Shown one piece after another: positions 42,652 through 52,032 of a DNA stretch of 64,000 bases. Source of the stretch: Variovorax paradoxus (GTDB lineage Bacteria > Pseudomonadota > Gammaproteobacteria > Burkholderiales > Burkholderiaceae_C); assembly GCF_000834655.1 (NCBI RefSeq), contig NZ_JXQQ01000045.1, forward strand, positions 1-64,000, in the 5' to 3' direction. The notes beneath the pieces were generated by a model. It was not told the origin of the DNA. It did not search any database and worked only from the letters and a program-made list of their open reading frames with translations. A program made the translations under genes and the position numbers. Within the stretch, counting starts at the first letter, position 1; every line of letters begins with the position of its first letter.

Positions 42652-44175
42652 ATGCCCGCTCCGATGCACGACGGCCCGCTCGACTGCGCATGGCTGCTGG
42701 CCGATCCCGGCGCGCAGCCTGCGCAGTCCGGTGTACGCATCACGCTGGAAGGCGACCGCATCCGCTCGATCGTTCCGCTGGCCGACGAAGGCGGTCGTGC
42801 CGGCGGGCGGCGCCTGCTCGCGGTGCCGGCGCTGGCCAATGCGCACGACCATGCACGCACCTTTCGCAGTGCCACGCTCGGCGCCTTCGGCCAGCCGCTC
42901 GAGAGCTGGTTGCCGTTCCTGGGAGTGGTGCCGGGCATGGACCCCTACCTTTGCGCGGCGACCTCGTTCGCGCGTTCGGTGCGGCACGGTGTCGCGAACC
43001 TGATGGTTCACTACACGCGCGTGCAGGGCGGCATGGCCTATGTCGACGAAGCCGAGGCGGTGGCGCGCGCGGCGCGCGATGTCGGCGTGCGCATCGGTTT
43101 CGCCATCGCGATGCGCGATCGCCACGGCATTGCCTACTGCGACGATGCGAGCGTGCTCGCGGCGCTGCGCCCGGGCATCCGCGATGCGGTCGCCGGGCGG
43201 CTCGCGGTGAAACCGGTGGCGCCTGCGCAGCAGCTCGCGCTGGTCGACGAGGTGGCGCGCATGGTGGAGGAGGGCGGCCACGGCGAGCACGTGACCGTGC
43301 AGTACGGCCCGACCGCGGTGCAGTGGTGCAGCACGCCGCTGCTCGAGGCGATTGCGCAGGCGTCGGCCGACACGGGCCGCCCGGTTCACATGCACCTGCT
43401 CGAGACGCGTTACCAGCGCGACTGGGCCGATGCCAATCACCCCGGCGGCATCGTCCGCTTTCTGGACGACATCGGACTCCTGACGCCGCGCCTCACGCTC
43501 GCGCACTGCGCCTGGGCCCGGCCCGAGGACCTGGCGCTGATCGCCGAGCGTGGCGCGACCATCGCGGTCAACACGAGTTCCAACCTCGGGCTCAAGTCGG
43601 GCATCGCGCCGGTGCCCGAGATGCTGAAGCATGGCTGCCGCATCGCCATGGGCCTGGACGGCATGGCCTTCGACGAAGACGACGATGCACTGCGCGAGAT
43701 GCGGCTGGCGTATTCGCTGCATCGCGGCTGGGGCTACGACACCACGATGACGCGCGAAGACCTGTGGGCCTTCGCATCGCGCAACGGCCCGCGCAGCGTG
43801 CGTGGCATGCGAGGTGGCCTGGCCTCGGGTGGGCGCATTGCGCCCGGCGCCACGGCCGACCTGGTGTTGCTGGACTGGGACGCGCTCGACGACGACGCAC
43901 TGTTCGCCGATACCGACCCGCTCGATCTGCTCCTCGCGCGCGCCAACGGTGGCCACATCGCCAAAGTGCTGGTCGGCGGGCACCTGGTGGTCGATGCGGG
44001 CCGCGTGCAGGGCGTCGATGAGCCCGCATTGCGCGCCGAACTGCTGGCGCGCATGCGCAGCGCTCTGGCTGCAGACCATGCCGGGGCCACCTCGTGGCGC
44101 GACACCGTCAGGGCGCTGGCGGACGACCTAGGGCCGTTCTATCGCCGCGGCCAGATGATGGGCGGCTGTTGCTAG
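42652..44175 (+). CDS. Amidohydrolase (COG0402 aminohydrolase/deaminase type)
   Basis: A 507-residue TIM-barrel enzyme with a mononuclear-type metal site: HDH in LANAHDHARTF, His in VHMHLLETRY, His in LAHCAWARPED and Asp in MGLDGMAFDEDDD. This is the cytosine/guanine deaminase, TrzA/AtzB superfamily, which removes amino or chloro groups from heterocycles. In an operon with a cyanuric acid hydrolase it could deaminate ammelide-like or aminopyrimidine compounds; that is inference. The exact subgroup is not recognised. Last gene of the block, convergent with xth. Confidence 0.82.
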   Translation: MPAPMHDGPLDCAWLLADPGAQPAQSGVRITLEGDRIRSIVPLADEGGRAGGRRLLAVPALANAHDHARTFRSATLGAFGQPLESWLPFLGVVPGMDPYLCAATSFARSVRHGVANLMVHYTRVQGGMAYVDEAEAVARAARDVGVRIGFAIAMRDRHGIAYCDDASVLAALRPGIRDAVAGRLAVKPVAPAQQLALVDEVARMVEEGGHGEHVTVQYGPTAVQWCSTPLLEAIAQASADTGRPVHMHLLETRYQRDWADANHPGGIVRFLDDIGLLTPRLTLAHCAWARPEDLALIAERGATIAVNTSSNLGLKSGIAPVPEMLKHGCRIAMGLDGMAFDEDDDALREMRLAYSLHRGWGYDTTMTREDLWAFASRNGPRSVRGMRGGLASGGRIAPGATADLVLLDWDALDDDALFADTDPLDLLLARANGGHIAKVLVGGHLVVDAGRVQGVDEPALRAELLARMRSALAADHAGATSWRDTVRALADDLGPFYRRGQMMGGCC

Positions 44176-44193
44176 GCAGCCCGCCCCGCAAGC

Positions 44194-44997
44194 TCAGAGC
44201 GTGAAGTCGTAGTCCACCGTGATCGGCGCGTGGTCGCTGAACTTGATGGTCTTGAAGATTTCCTCGGTGCGCGCGAGCGCGGCGGTCTTCGGCGTGGCCA
44301 GGTGGTAGTCCAGCCGCCACCCCACGTTGTTCGCGTAGGCCTGGCCGCGGTTGCTCCACCAGGTGTAGGCCTCGGCGGTGGTGTCGGGCTTGAGCATGCG
44401 GTAGACGTCCACCAGCCCCGCGCCTTCGGCGCCGGCGTCCAGCAGCTTCGTCATCCAGGCGCGCTCCTCGGGCAGGAAGCCGCTGTTCTTCTGGTTGCCG
44501 CGCCAGTTCTTCAGGTCGATCTCCTTGTGGGCGATGTTGATGTCGCCGCACAGCACGAACTCGCGCTCCTTCTTGAGCGCGATGAGGTAGGGGAAAAAGC
44601 CCTTCAGGAAGCGGAACTTGGCCTGCTGCCGTTCCTCGCCCGAACTGCCGCTCGGGAAGTAGCAGCTGATAACCGAGAACTTGCGCCGGGGCGTGTCGAA
44701 GCGCAGTTCGAGGTAGCGGCCTTCGGCGTCGAACTCGGCATCGCCCCAGCCCACGATGACCTGGCTCGGTGCGTGCTTGGTGTAGATCGCCGTGCCGGCG
44801 TAGCCTTTTTTCTCGGCGAAGTGGAAGTGGCCCTTCAGGCCGGCCATTTCCTCGAAGCGGCCTTCGATGTCGCTCGCCTGGACCCGGATCTCCTGCATGC
44901 AAATACAATCCGGCGCAAGTTCGGCCACCCAATCGGCGACGCCCTTGGTGGCCGCCGAACGCAGGCCATTGAGATTGAGACTGGTCAGTTTGAACAC
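44194..44997 (-). CDS. xth: Exodeoxyribonuclease III / AP endonuclease
   Basis: A 267-residue EEP-fold nuclease that cleaves DNA at abasic sites and degrades 3' ends. Motifs: LNLNGLRSA at the N-terminus, the metal glutamate in CICMQEIRVQ, YSGTA-like GYAGTAIYTK, GDINIAHKEIDLKN, and the catalytic SDHAPITVDYD at the end. The start is a GTG at 44997, just 13 bases from the divergent pyrE start; frame and homology both fit this start. A longer open frame upstream overlaps pyrE and is not used. Confidence 0.93.
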   Translation of the reverse strand: MFKLTSLNLNGLRSAATKGVADWVAELAPDCICMQEIRVQASDIEGRFEEMAGLKGHFHFAEKKGYAGTAIYTKHAPSQVIVGWGDAEFDAEGRYLELRFDTPRRKFSVISCYFPSGSSGEERQQAKFRFLKGFFPYLIALKKEREFVLCGDINIAHKEIDLKNWRGNQKNSGFLPEERAWMTKLLDAGAEGAGLVDVYRMLKPDTTAEAYTWWSNRGQAYANNVGWRLDYHLATPKTAALARTEEIFKTIKFSDHAPITVDYDFTL

Positions 44998-45010
44998 AAG
45001 GAATTTCCCG

Positions 45011-45694
45011 ATGGCTGTAGATGGTGAAAAAAGCAGCGCGGTGGCGCAGGACTTCGTCCAGTTCGCGCTCGACGCCGGCGTGCTTCGCTTCGGCGAGTTC
45101 AAGACCAAGGCCGGTCGGATGAGTCCTTACTTCTTCAATTCGGGGCTGTTCGACGACGGCGCCAAGATCGCGCGGCTCGCGGGATTCTATGCAGACCGGC
45201 TGATCGAGAGCGGCCTGGAATTCGACATGATCTTCGGCCCCGCCTACAAGGGCATTCCGCTGGGCGCCACGGTGGCCGCCGAGCTGGCCCGGCGCGGTCG
45301 CAACTACCCCTTTGCCTACAACCGCAAGGAAGCCAAGGCGCACGGCGAGGGCGGCAACCTGGTGGGTGCGCCGCTCAAGGGCCGCGTGCTGATCGTCGAT
45401 GACGTGATGTCCGCCGGCACCGCGGTGCGCGAGTCGATCGCCGCCATCGAAGCCGCCGGCGCCACGCCGCATGCCGTGGCCATCGCGCTCGACCGCCAGG
45501 AAAAAGCCACCGAGAACGGCGTCGACGTGGACCACAGCGCAGTGCAGTACGTGCGCAACCAGCTGGGTCTCTCGGTGATCGCCATCGCCACGCTGGACGA
45601 CCTGCTGAGCTACCTCTCGGGCAATGCCGCGGCCGACCTGGGCGCGCACCGCGAACGCGTGCTGGCCTACCGCACGCGCTACGGCGCGAACTGA
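45011..45694 (+). CDS. pyrE: Orotate phosphoribosyltransferase
   Basis: A 227-residue enzyme of de novo pyrimidine synthesis joining orotate and PRPP to OMP. FGEFKTKAGRMSPYFFNSG is the family N-terminal block, and the PRPP loop VLIVDDVMSAGTAV lies at residues 127-140; the flexible loop YNRKEAKAHGEGG precedes it. The ATG at 45011 is so close to the divergent xth start that each promoter must lie inside the other gene. A DUF4124 gene follows after 9 bases. Confidence 0.95.
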   Translation: MAVDGEKSSAVAQDFVQFALDAGVLRFGEFKTKAGRMSPYFFNSGLFDDGAKIARLAGFYADRLIESGLEFDMIFGPAYKGIPLGATVAAELARRGRNYPFAYNRKEAKAHGEGGNLVGAPLKGRVLIVDDVMSAGTAVRESIAAIEAAGATPHAVAIALDRQEKATENGVDVDHSAVQYVRNQLGLSVIAIATLDDLLSYLSGNAAADLGAHRERVLAYRTRYGAN

Positions 45695-45703
45695 GGAGCA
45701 ACG

Positions 45704-46399
45704 ATGATGCGCACACGCGACCACGGCAAGCCCACCCGCCTGCTGGCGGTGGCGTCGTTCTCTCTTCTGGCGGCGACCCTTTTGTCCGGTGCGGCGCACG
45801 CACAGAAGGACGCACCCGCCGGCGGCATCTACACCTGCACCGACGCGCGCGGCCGCACGCTCACGGCGGACCGGCCGATTGCCGATTGCAGCGACCGCGA
45901 ACAGCGCGAGCTGAGCCCGAGCGGCCTCACGCGCCGCAAGATCGAACCCACGTATTCGGCGCGCGAGATGGCCGAGCGCGAAGACCGCGCCCGCGAAGCC
46001 GCCGTGCAGGCTGCCAAGGCGACCGACGAGCGCCGCCGCGAACGCGCGCTGCTGGTGCGCTACCCCAGCGCCGCTTCGCACGACCGCGAGCGCAACCAGG
46101 CGCTGTCGCAGGTCGACGCGGTGATCCAGGCGGCGCAGAAGCGCATTGCCGAACTGAGCGAGGACCGCAAGAAGATCGACGAGGAGCTCGAGTTCTACAA
46201 GGCCGACACGAGCAAGGCGCCGGGCGCCACGCGCCGCAAGCTCGAGGACAACACGCAGAGCATGGCGGTGCAGAACCGCTTCATCACCGAGCAGGAAGAA
46301 GAGAAGAAGCGCGTGAATGCGCGCTTCGATGAAGAGCGCGCGAGGTTGAAGCCGCTCTGGGGCCCGGCCCCGAGCGCAGCCGCCGCAGCACCGCGCTGA
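45704..46399 (+). CDS. DUF4124-containing exported coiled-coil protein
   Basis: A 231-residue protein with signal peptide (LLAVASFSLLAATLLSGAAHA), a DUF4124 module (GGIYTCTDARGRTLTADRPI then ADCSDREQRELS) and a long charged coiled coil from about residue 85 to 215 (QAAQKRIAELSEDRKKIDEEL). DUF4124 modules occur in periplasmic proteins of betaproteobacteria; function unknown. It probably shares the pyrE transcript. Confidence 0.85.
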   Translation: MMRTRDHGKPTRLLAVASFSLLAATLLSGAAHAQKDAPAGGIYTCTDARGRTLTADRPIADCSDREQRELSPSGLTRRKIEPTYSAREMAEREDRAREAAVQAAKATDERRRERALLVRYPSAASHDRERNQALSQVDAVIQAAQKRIAELSEDRKKIDEELEFYKADTSKAPGATRRKLEDNTQSMAVQNRFITEQEEEKKRVNARFDEERARLKPLWGPAPSAAAAAPR

Positions 46400-46429
46400 A
46401 CCCGCCGGGGCGGTGGCAGCCCCGGGGTT
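46399..46429. terminator. Hairpin between convergent DUF4124 and gatB genes
   Basis: CCGGGGC pairs with GCCCCGG across a 7-base loop, and flanking AACC/GGTT extends the stem with a bulge. No T-run follows on either strand, so termination in both directions is plausible but not certain. Confidence 0.5.
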
Positions 46430-46438
46430 CGTCGAACA

Positions 46439-47929
46439 TCAGCCCAGCTTGGCTTTCAGAAGCTCGGTGACCTGCGCCGGGTTGGCCTTGCCGCCGCTGG
46501 CCTTCATCACCTGGCCCACGAGACCGTTGAGCGCCTTTTCCTTGCCGGCGCGGTACTCGTCGACGTTCTTCTGGTTCTTCGCGATGACCTCGTCCAGGAT
46601 CGCGTCGAGCGCGCCGGTGTCGGCCATCGGCTTGAGGTCCTTGGCTTCGATGATCGCGTCGACGTCGCTGCCTTCGCCGGTCCACAGTGCATCGAACACC
46701 TGGCGCGCCGCGTTGTTCGGCAGCGTGCCGTCGGCGATGCGCTTGACCAGCTGGCCGAGCTGCAGCGCGCTGACCGGCGCGGCCTCGATGCCGATCTCTT
46801 GCGCATTGAGGCGGCGCGCCATCTCGCCGGTGATCCAGTTGCTCGCGAGCTTGGGCGTGGCGCCGGCCTTCACCGCATCGTCGAAGTAGCGTGCGAGCGC
46901 GGTGCTCTGCGTGAGCTGCGCCGCGTCGTATTCCGAGAGGCCCTGGTCGCGCACGTAGCGCTCGGCCATTGCGCGCGGAAGCTCTGGCATGTCGCTGCGC
47001 ACTCGCTCGATCCAGTCGGCCGCGATCACCAGCGGCGGCAGGTCCGGATCGGGGAAGTAGCGGTAGTCGGCCGAGTCTTCCTTGGCACGCATTGCGCGCG
47101 TCTCGCCGGTGTCGGGGTTGAAGAGCACGGTGGCCTGTTCGATCGCACGGCCGTCTTCGATTTCCTCGATCTGCCAGCGGATCTCGTAGTCGATCGCCTG
47201 CTGCATGAACTTGAAGCTGTTCAGGTTCTTGATCTCGCGCCGCGTGCCGAGTTTCTCGCCGGGCTTGCGCACCGACACGTTGGCGTCGCAGCGGAAGCTG
47301 CCTTCCTGCATGTTGCCGTCGCAGATGCCGATCCACGTCACGATCTTGTGCAGCTCCTTCGCGTAGGCCACGGCCTCGGCGGTGGAGCGCATGTCGGGCT
47401 CGGTCACGATTTCCAGCAGCGGCGTGCCGGCGCGGTTCAGGTCGATGCCGCTCTGGCCGATGAAGTCCTCGTGCAGCGACTTGCCCGCGTCTTCCTCGAG
47501 GTGGGCGCGCACGAGGCGCACGGTCTTCTTCTCTTCGCCGAGGAAGAACGACACCGAGCCGCCCTGCACGACCGGGATCTCGAACTGGCTGATCTGGTAG
47601 CCCTTGGGCAGGTCCGGGTAGAAGTAGTTCTTGCGCGCGAATACGCTGCGCGGCGCGACGTGCGAGCCGAGCGCCAGACCCAGCTTGATGGCGCGTTCGA
47701 CCGCGCCCTTGTTCATCACGGGCAGCGTGCCCGGAAGCGCCAGGTCCACGGCGCAGGCCTGCGTGTTGGGCTCGGCACCGAAGGCGGTGGAGGCGCGGCT
47801 GAAGATCTTGCTCGCGGTGGAAAGTTGCGCGTGCGTCTCGAAGCCGATGATGACTTCATAGCCGCGCACGAGCGGACCGGTCGGGCGGCCTTGTTGCTGT
47901 GCTTCGAAGGTGTTCACGGTCTCGCTCAT
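46439..47929 (-). CDS. gatB: Asp-tRNA(Asn)/Glu-tRNA(Gln) amidotransferase subunit B
   Basis: A 496-residue GatB. It activates the tRNA-bound Glu/Asp with ATP for transamidation. YEVIIGFETHAQLSTASKIF is the N-terminal signature, DLNRAGTPLLEIVTEPDMRS the catalytic cradle, and the C-terminal YqeY-like tail domain (GLVGQVMKASGGKANP) contacts tRNA. It starts 1 base after gatA's stop codon. A complete GatCAB set implies indirect Gln- or Asn-tRNA synthesis. Confidence 0.96.
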   Translation of the reverse strand: MSETVNTFEAQQQGRPTGPLVRGYEVIIGFETHAQLSTASKIFSRASTAFGAEPNTQACAVDLALPGTLPVMNKGAVERAIKLGLALGSHVAPRSVFARKNYFYPDLPKGYQISQFEIPVVQGGSVSFFLGEEKKTVRLVRAHLEEDAGKSLHEDFIGQSGIDLNRAGTPLLEIVTEPDMRSTAEAVAYAKELHKIVTWIGICDGNMQEGSFRCDANVSVRKPGEKLGTRREIKNLNSFKFMQQAIDYEIRWQIEEIEDGRAIEQATVLFNPDTGETRAMRAKEDSADYRYFPDPDLPPLVIAADWIERVRSDMPELPRAMAERYVRDQGLSEYDAAQLTQSTALARYFDDAVKAGATPKLASNWITGEMARRLNAQEIGIEAAPVSALQLGQLVKRIADGTLPNNAARQVFDALWTGEGSDVDAIIEAKDLKPMADTGALDAILDEVIAKNQKNVDEYRAGKEKALNGLVGQVMKASGGKANPAQVTELLKAKLG

Positions 47930-47930
47930 C

Positions 47931-49418
47931 TCAAAAGCCCTCCGGCGTGCGCGTGTGCCAGTCGGTGGCTTGCTGGAAGCGGTGCGCTGCGTTGAGCAGC
48001 TTCGCTTCGCCGAAGTAGTTGCCGATCAGCTGCAGGCCCACGGGCATGCCGGCGTCGAAGCCTGCAGGAACGCTCATGCCGGGCAGACCGGCCAGCGATG
48101 CGGGCAACGTGAAGATGTCGGCGAGGTAGTCGGCCACGGGGTCGTCGCCGTGCGCGCCGATCTTCCAGGCGGTGGTCGGTGCGGCGGGGCCGGCGATCAC
48201 GTCGCATTGCGTGAGCGCCTGCTGGAAGTCGTCCGCGATCATGCGGCGCACCTTCTGCGCCTGCAGGTAATACGCGTCGTAGTAGCCGTGCGAGAGCACG
48301 TAGGTGCCGATCATGATGCGGCGCTTCACTTCGTCGCCGAAGCCCTCGGCGCGCGTCTTCTCGTACATGTCGGACAGGTCCTTGTACTGCTTGGCGCGAT
48401 GACCGAACTTCACGCCGTCGAAGCGGCTCAGGTTGCTCGACGCTTCGGCCGCAGCCAGGATGTAGTACACGGGAATCGACAGCTCGGTGCGCGGCAGCGA
48501 GACCTCGACGCGCTTCGCGCCGAGCTTCTCGTACTGCGCGAGCGCCGCATCGATCGCGGCGCGCACGCCTGGGGCCACGCCTTCGCCGAAGAACTCCTTG
48601 GGCACGCCGATGCGCAGGCCCTCGAGCGAGTCGTTCAGCGAGCGGCCGAAGTCTTCGGCGGGCTTGTCGATCGAGGTCGAATCGCGGTCGAGGTCGGGCC
48701 CGCAGAAGGCCGACAGCAGCAGCGCGCAGTCTTCGGCCGAGCGGGCCATCGGGCCTGCCTGGTCGAGGCTCGATGCGAAGGCCACCATGCCGTAGCGGGA
48801 TGCGCGGCCGTAGGTCGGCTTGATGCCGGTCACGCCGCAGAACGACGCGGGCTGGCGGATCGAGCCGCCGGTGTCGGTGCCGGTGGCCGCGGGGGCCAGG
48901 CGTGCGGCGACGGCCGCCGCGCTGGCGCCCGAGGAGCCGCCCGGAATGCGCTCGCGGTTCCAGGGGTTCTGCACCGGCACGGCCTTGTCGTGGCCCACGG
49001 CGGGCACGGCGACGTTCTCGTTGGCCGAGCCCATCGCGAACTCGTCGCAGCTCAACTTGCCCAGCGTGACCGCGCCGGCCTCGGCCAGGCGGCGCACCAC
49101 AGTGGCGTCGAAGGGCGAGCGGTAGCCCGCGAGCATCTTCGAGCCGGCGGTGGTGGCGAAATCGGTGGTGACGAAGATGTCCTTGTGCGCGATCGGCACG
49201 CCGGCCAGCGCCGGGGCGTTGCCCTTGGCGATCAGGGCGTCGGCGGCGCGGGCCTGGGCCAGCGTGACTTCTTCATCGACGTCGACGAAGGTGCCGAGCG
49301 ATTCGTGGGCCTTCATGCGGCCGAGGAACGCCTGCGAGGCTTCGACGGCCGAGACCTTGCGTTCGGCCAGGGCGCGGGCCAGGGCGACCACGCCCATCTG
49401 GTGCAGTTCGCCGCTCAT
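47931..49418 (-). CDS. gatA: Asp-tRNA(Asn)/Glu-tRNA(Gln) amidotransferase subunit A
   Basis: A 495-residue amidase-signature glutaminase subunit with triad Lys79 (IAHKDIF), Ser162 (GGSSGASA) and Ser186 (DTGGSIRQP). It releases ammonia from glutamine and passes it to GatB. It is distantly related to the AtzE- and AtzF-like amidases elsewhere in the window. The start overlaps gatC's stop by 4 bases. Confidence 0.96.
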   Translation of the reverse strand: MSGELHQMGVVALARALAERKVSAVEASQAFLGRMKAHESLGTFVDVDEEVTLAQARAADALIAKGNAPALAGVPIAHKDIFVTTDFATTAGSKMLAGYRSPFDATVVRRLAEAGAVTLGKLSCDEFAMGSANENVAVPAVGHDKAVPVQNPWNRERIPGGSSGASAAAVAARLAPAATGTDTGGSIRQPASFCGVTGIKPTYGRASRYGMVAFASSLDQAGPMARSAEDCALLLSAFCGPDLDRDSTSIDKPAEDFGRSLNDSLEGLRIGVPKEFFGEGVAPGVRAAIDAALAQYEKLGAKRVEVSLPRTELSIPVYYILAAAEASSNLSRFDGVKFGHRAKQYKDLSDMYEKTRAEGFGDEVKRRIMIGTYVLSHGYYDAYYLQAQKVRRMIADDFQQALTQCDVIAGPAAPTTAWKIGAHGDDPVADYLADIFTLPASLAGLPGMSVPAGFDAGMPVGLQLIGNYFGEAKLLNAAHRFQQATDWHTRTPEGF

Positions 49419-49717
49419 TGCTCGATCACCTTGGGCACGAGGAAGAGACCGGCTTCGACGGCCGGTGCGCTTTTCTGGTTGGCTTGGCGGTTGTCGGGCT
49501 CGCTCACCACGTCGTCGCGCAGGCGCAGCGTGATGTCTTCGATCGCGGCCACCGGATGGGCCAGGGGCTCGATGCCGGTGGTGTCGACCGAACGCATGCG
49601 TTCGACCAGGTCAAAAAAGCCGTTGATCTGGCTGAGCATGCGCTCGCTTTCATCGGAAGCGAGTTGCAGCCGCGCCAGGGAGGCGATGCGTGCGATATCT
49701 GAAGCGTCAAGGGACAT
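49415..49717 (-). CDS. gatC: Asp-tRNA(Asn)/Glu-tRNA(Gln) amidotransferase subunit C
   Basis: A 100-residue GatC, which wraps around the GatA-GatB interface. MSLDASDIARIASLARLQLA and MRSVDTTGIEPLAHP are family-typical. First gene of gatCAB, divergent from mreB across 213 bases. It is the housekeeping counterpart of the AtzG-like subunit at 17610. Confidence 0.93.
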   Translation of the reverse strand: MSLDASDIARIASLARLQLASDESERMLSQINGFFDLVERMRSVDTTGIEPLAHPVAAIEDITLRLRDDVVSEPDNRQANQKSAPAVEAGLFLVPKVIEQ

Positions 49718-49930
49718 GGGTCGGACCGGTCAAAAAACCGAAGGTAATCGCACGCCGAAGAGGGTGCTAACACGGGAATCAGAGGGGATTCAGGTATTAT
49801 CCCGCCTTTGCCGCAACCCCCGCGAACGCGCCGGCTTTTGCGCCAAAAACGATCAATTCACCCCGTCAAACGACCCAAAAATAGAGCGACGACCTGCCGA
49901 TGCGCAGGCCGTGCTCAGAGGATTCCGCAC

Positions 49931-50974
49931 ATGTTTGGAGCTTTCCGTCGGTACTTTTCCACCGACCTTGCGATCGACCTCGGCACCGCCAACACCCTGA
50001 TATTCGCCCGCAACAAGGGCATCGTGCTGGACGAGCCGTCGGTCGTCGCGATCCGCCACGAAGGCGGCCCGCACGGCAAGAAGGTGATCCAGGCCGTCGG
50101 CCGCGAGGCCAAGGCCATGCTGGGCAAGGTGCCCGGCAACATCGAGGCGATCCGCCCGATGAAGGACGGCGTGATCGCCGACTTCGTGATCACCGAGCAG
50201 ATGATCAAGCAGTTCATCAAGATGGTGCACCCGCGCACGCTGCTCACGCCGAGCCCGCGCATCATCATCTGCGTGCCCTGCGGCTCGACCCAGGTCGAGC
50301 GCCGCGCCATCAAGGACGCGGCCGAAGCCGCCGGCGCCACCTCCGTCTACCTCATCGAAGAACCCATGGCCGCGGCCATCGGCGCGGGCCTCCCCGTCAG
50401 CGAAGCCTCGGGCTCGATGGTGGTGGACATCGGCGGCGGCACCACCGAAGTGGGCGTGATCTCGCTGGGTGGCATGGTCTACAAGGGCTCGGTGCGCGTG
50501 GGCGGCGACCGCTTCGACGAAGCCATCATCAACTACATCCGCCGCAACTACGGCATGCTGATCGGCGAGCCGACGGCCGAAGTCATCAAGAAGAACATCG
50601 GCTCGGCCTTCCCGGGTTCCGAAGTCAAGGAAATGGAAGTCAAGGGCCGCAACCTCTCCGAAGGCGTGCCGCGCAGCTTCACCATCAGCAGCAACGAAGT
50701 GCTGGAAGCCCTGACCGATCCGCTCAACAACATCGTCTCGGCCGTGAAGAACGCGCTGGAGCAAACGCCGCCCGAGCTGGGCGCCGACATCGCCGAACGC
50801 GGCATGATGCTCACCGGCGGCGGTGCGCTCCTGCGCGACCTCGATCGCCTGCTGGCCGAGGAAACGGGCCTGCCGGTGCTCGTGGCCGAAGACCCGCTGA
50901 CCTGCGTGGTGCGCGGCTGCGGCATCGCCCTCGAACGCATGGACCGTCTGGGCAGCATCTTCACGAGCGAGTAA
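49931..50974 (+). CDS. mreB: Rod-shape determining protein MreB
   Basis: A 347-residue bacterial actin that directs cell-wall synthesis along the membrane. It has an amphipathic N-terminus (MFGAFRRYFSTDLAIDLGTA), phosphate loops LAIDLGTANTLIF and MVVDIGGGTTEVGVISLGG, and the adenosine loop LTGGGALLRDLDRLL. The ATG at 49931 is preferred because it gives the standard N-terminus; the open frame runs about 120 bases further up. TATTAT at 49795-49800 may be a -10 element. A strong terminator follows. Confidence 0.96.
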   Translation: MFGAFRRYFSTDLAIDLGTANTLIFARNKGIVLDEPSVVAIRHEGGPHGKKVIQAVGREAKAMLGKVPGNIEAIRPMKDGVIADFVITEQMIKQFIKMVHPRTLLTPSPRIIICVPCGSTQVERRAIKDAAEAAGATSVYLIEEPMAAAIGAGLPVSEASGSMVVDIGGGTTEVGVISLGGMVYKGSVRVGGDRFDEAIINYIRRNYGMLIGEPTAEVIKKNIGSAFPGSEVKEMEVKGRNLSEGVPRSFTISSNEVLEALTDPLNNIVSAVKNALEQTPPELGADIAERGMMLTGGGALLRDLDRLLAEETGLPVLVAEDPLTCVVRGCGIALERMDRLGSIFTSE

Positions 50975-50993
50975 AAGGCGAAAGCCATCATCG

Positions 50994-51024
50994 GCCGGCC
51001 TCTGCTTGCATAGGCCGGCTTTTT
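50994..51024 (+). terminator. Intrinsic terminator after mreB
   Basis: A perfect 8-bp stem GCCGGCCT / AGGCCGGC with a 10-base loop is followed directly by TTTTT. It lies between mreB and mreC, so much mreB transcription probably ends here, giving more MreB than MreC/MreD. Confidence 0.85.
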
Positions 51025-51060
51025 GTTATTTGATTCCGAACCACCGCCGGGTCTGAATTC

Positions 51061-52032
51061 ATGCCTCTGGGCACGCTCGATCGCACAGCGCCACCCCTGT
51101 TCAACCAGGGGCAGTCGGCACTCAGCAAGCTGATCTTCTTCGGCGCGCTTTCCCTGTTCCTCATGGTGGCCGATGCACGCTTTCACCTCGTGCAGCCGAT
51201 CCGCGCGGGCCTCGGTGCAGTGCTTTACCCGGTGCAATGGGTGGCGCTCAAACCCGTGCAGATCATGATGGGCGGCGGTCGCTATCTCGAAGACCTGCAG
51301 ACCGCCCAGCGCAACGAGGCCGACGCCCGCAAGGCGCTCATGATGCAGGCCGAGCGCGCGAGCCAGGCCGACACGCTGGCGCAGGACAACGCGCGCCTTC
51401 GCGAGTTGCTCGAACTGCGCCAGACCACCACCACCCCGGGCCGCGCGGCCGAGGTGCTCTACGACGCGGCCGACCCCTACACCCGCAAGATCGTCATCGA
51501 CCAGGGCCTCGCGCAGGGCGTGGCGGCCGGCTCGCCGGTGATCGATGCGCGCGGCGTGCTCGGCCAGGTCACGCAGGTGCTGCCCTTCACGAGCGAGGTC
51601 ACGCTGGTGATCGACCGCGACCTGGCCATTCCCGTGCAGAACACCCGCACGGGCGTGCGCAGCGTGGCCTTCGGCGACGCCTCGGCGCACGGCGGCGGAC
51701 TGGAACTGCGTTTCATGGCCGCCAATGCCGACCTGCAGGAGGGCGACCTGCTTTCGACCAGTGGCGTCGACGGCATCTATCCGCCGGGTCTGCCGGTCGC
51801 CAAGATCGAGCGCATCGAGCGCCGCGCCGATTCGGCCTTCGCGCGCATCTATTGCCTGCCGCTCGCGAGCGTGACCGCCGCCCGCTACGTGCTGGTGCTC
51901 GAGCCCACGGGCGCGCCGACCGCGCCGCCGCCCCCCGCGGCCGCGACCACGCAGAGAAAGCGCGCCGAAGGCAAGCCGGGCGCCGGCAAGAACGAGAAGA
52001 AACCGGCCGCAGCCGCTGGAGGCACACGATGA
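51061..52032 (+). CDS. mreC: Rod-shape determining protein MreC
   Basis: A 323-residue bitopic protein that links MreB to the periplasmic synthases. TM helix at about residues 22-38, a coiled coil at about 75-115 (ASQADTLAQDNARLRELLEL), then the beta-barrel domain (VIDQGLAQGVAAGSPVIDAR, VDGIYPPGLPVAKIERIER). A Pro/Ala/Lys-rich tail of about 35 residues ends the protein. It overlaps mreD by ATGA. Confidence 0.94.
   Translation: MPLGTLDRTAPPLFNQGQSALSKLIFFGALSLFLMVADARFHLVQPIRAGLGAVLYPVQWVALKPVQIMMGGGRYLEDLQTAQRNEADARKALMMQAERASQADTLAQDNARLRELLELRQTTTTPGRAAEVLYDAADPYTRKIVIDQGLAQGVAAGSPVIDARGVLGQVTQVLPFTSEVTLVIDRDLAIPVQNTRTGVRSVAFGDASAHGGGLELRFMAANADLQEGDLLSTSGVDGIYPPGLPVAKIERIERRADSAFARIYCLPLASVTAARYVLVLEPTGAPTAPPPPAAATTQRKRAEGKPGAGKNEKKPAAAAGGTR

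Noticed and set aside
47931..49717. gatA/gatC as further atzE/atzG copies
   Set aside because: They form a standard gatCAB operon with gatB and have GatA/GatC family blocks.
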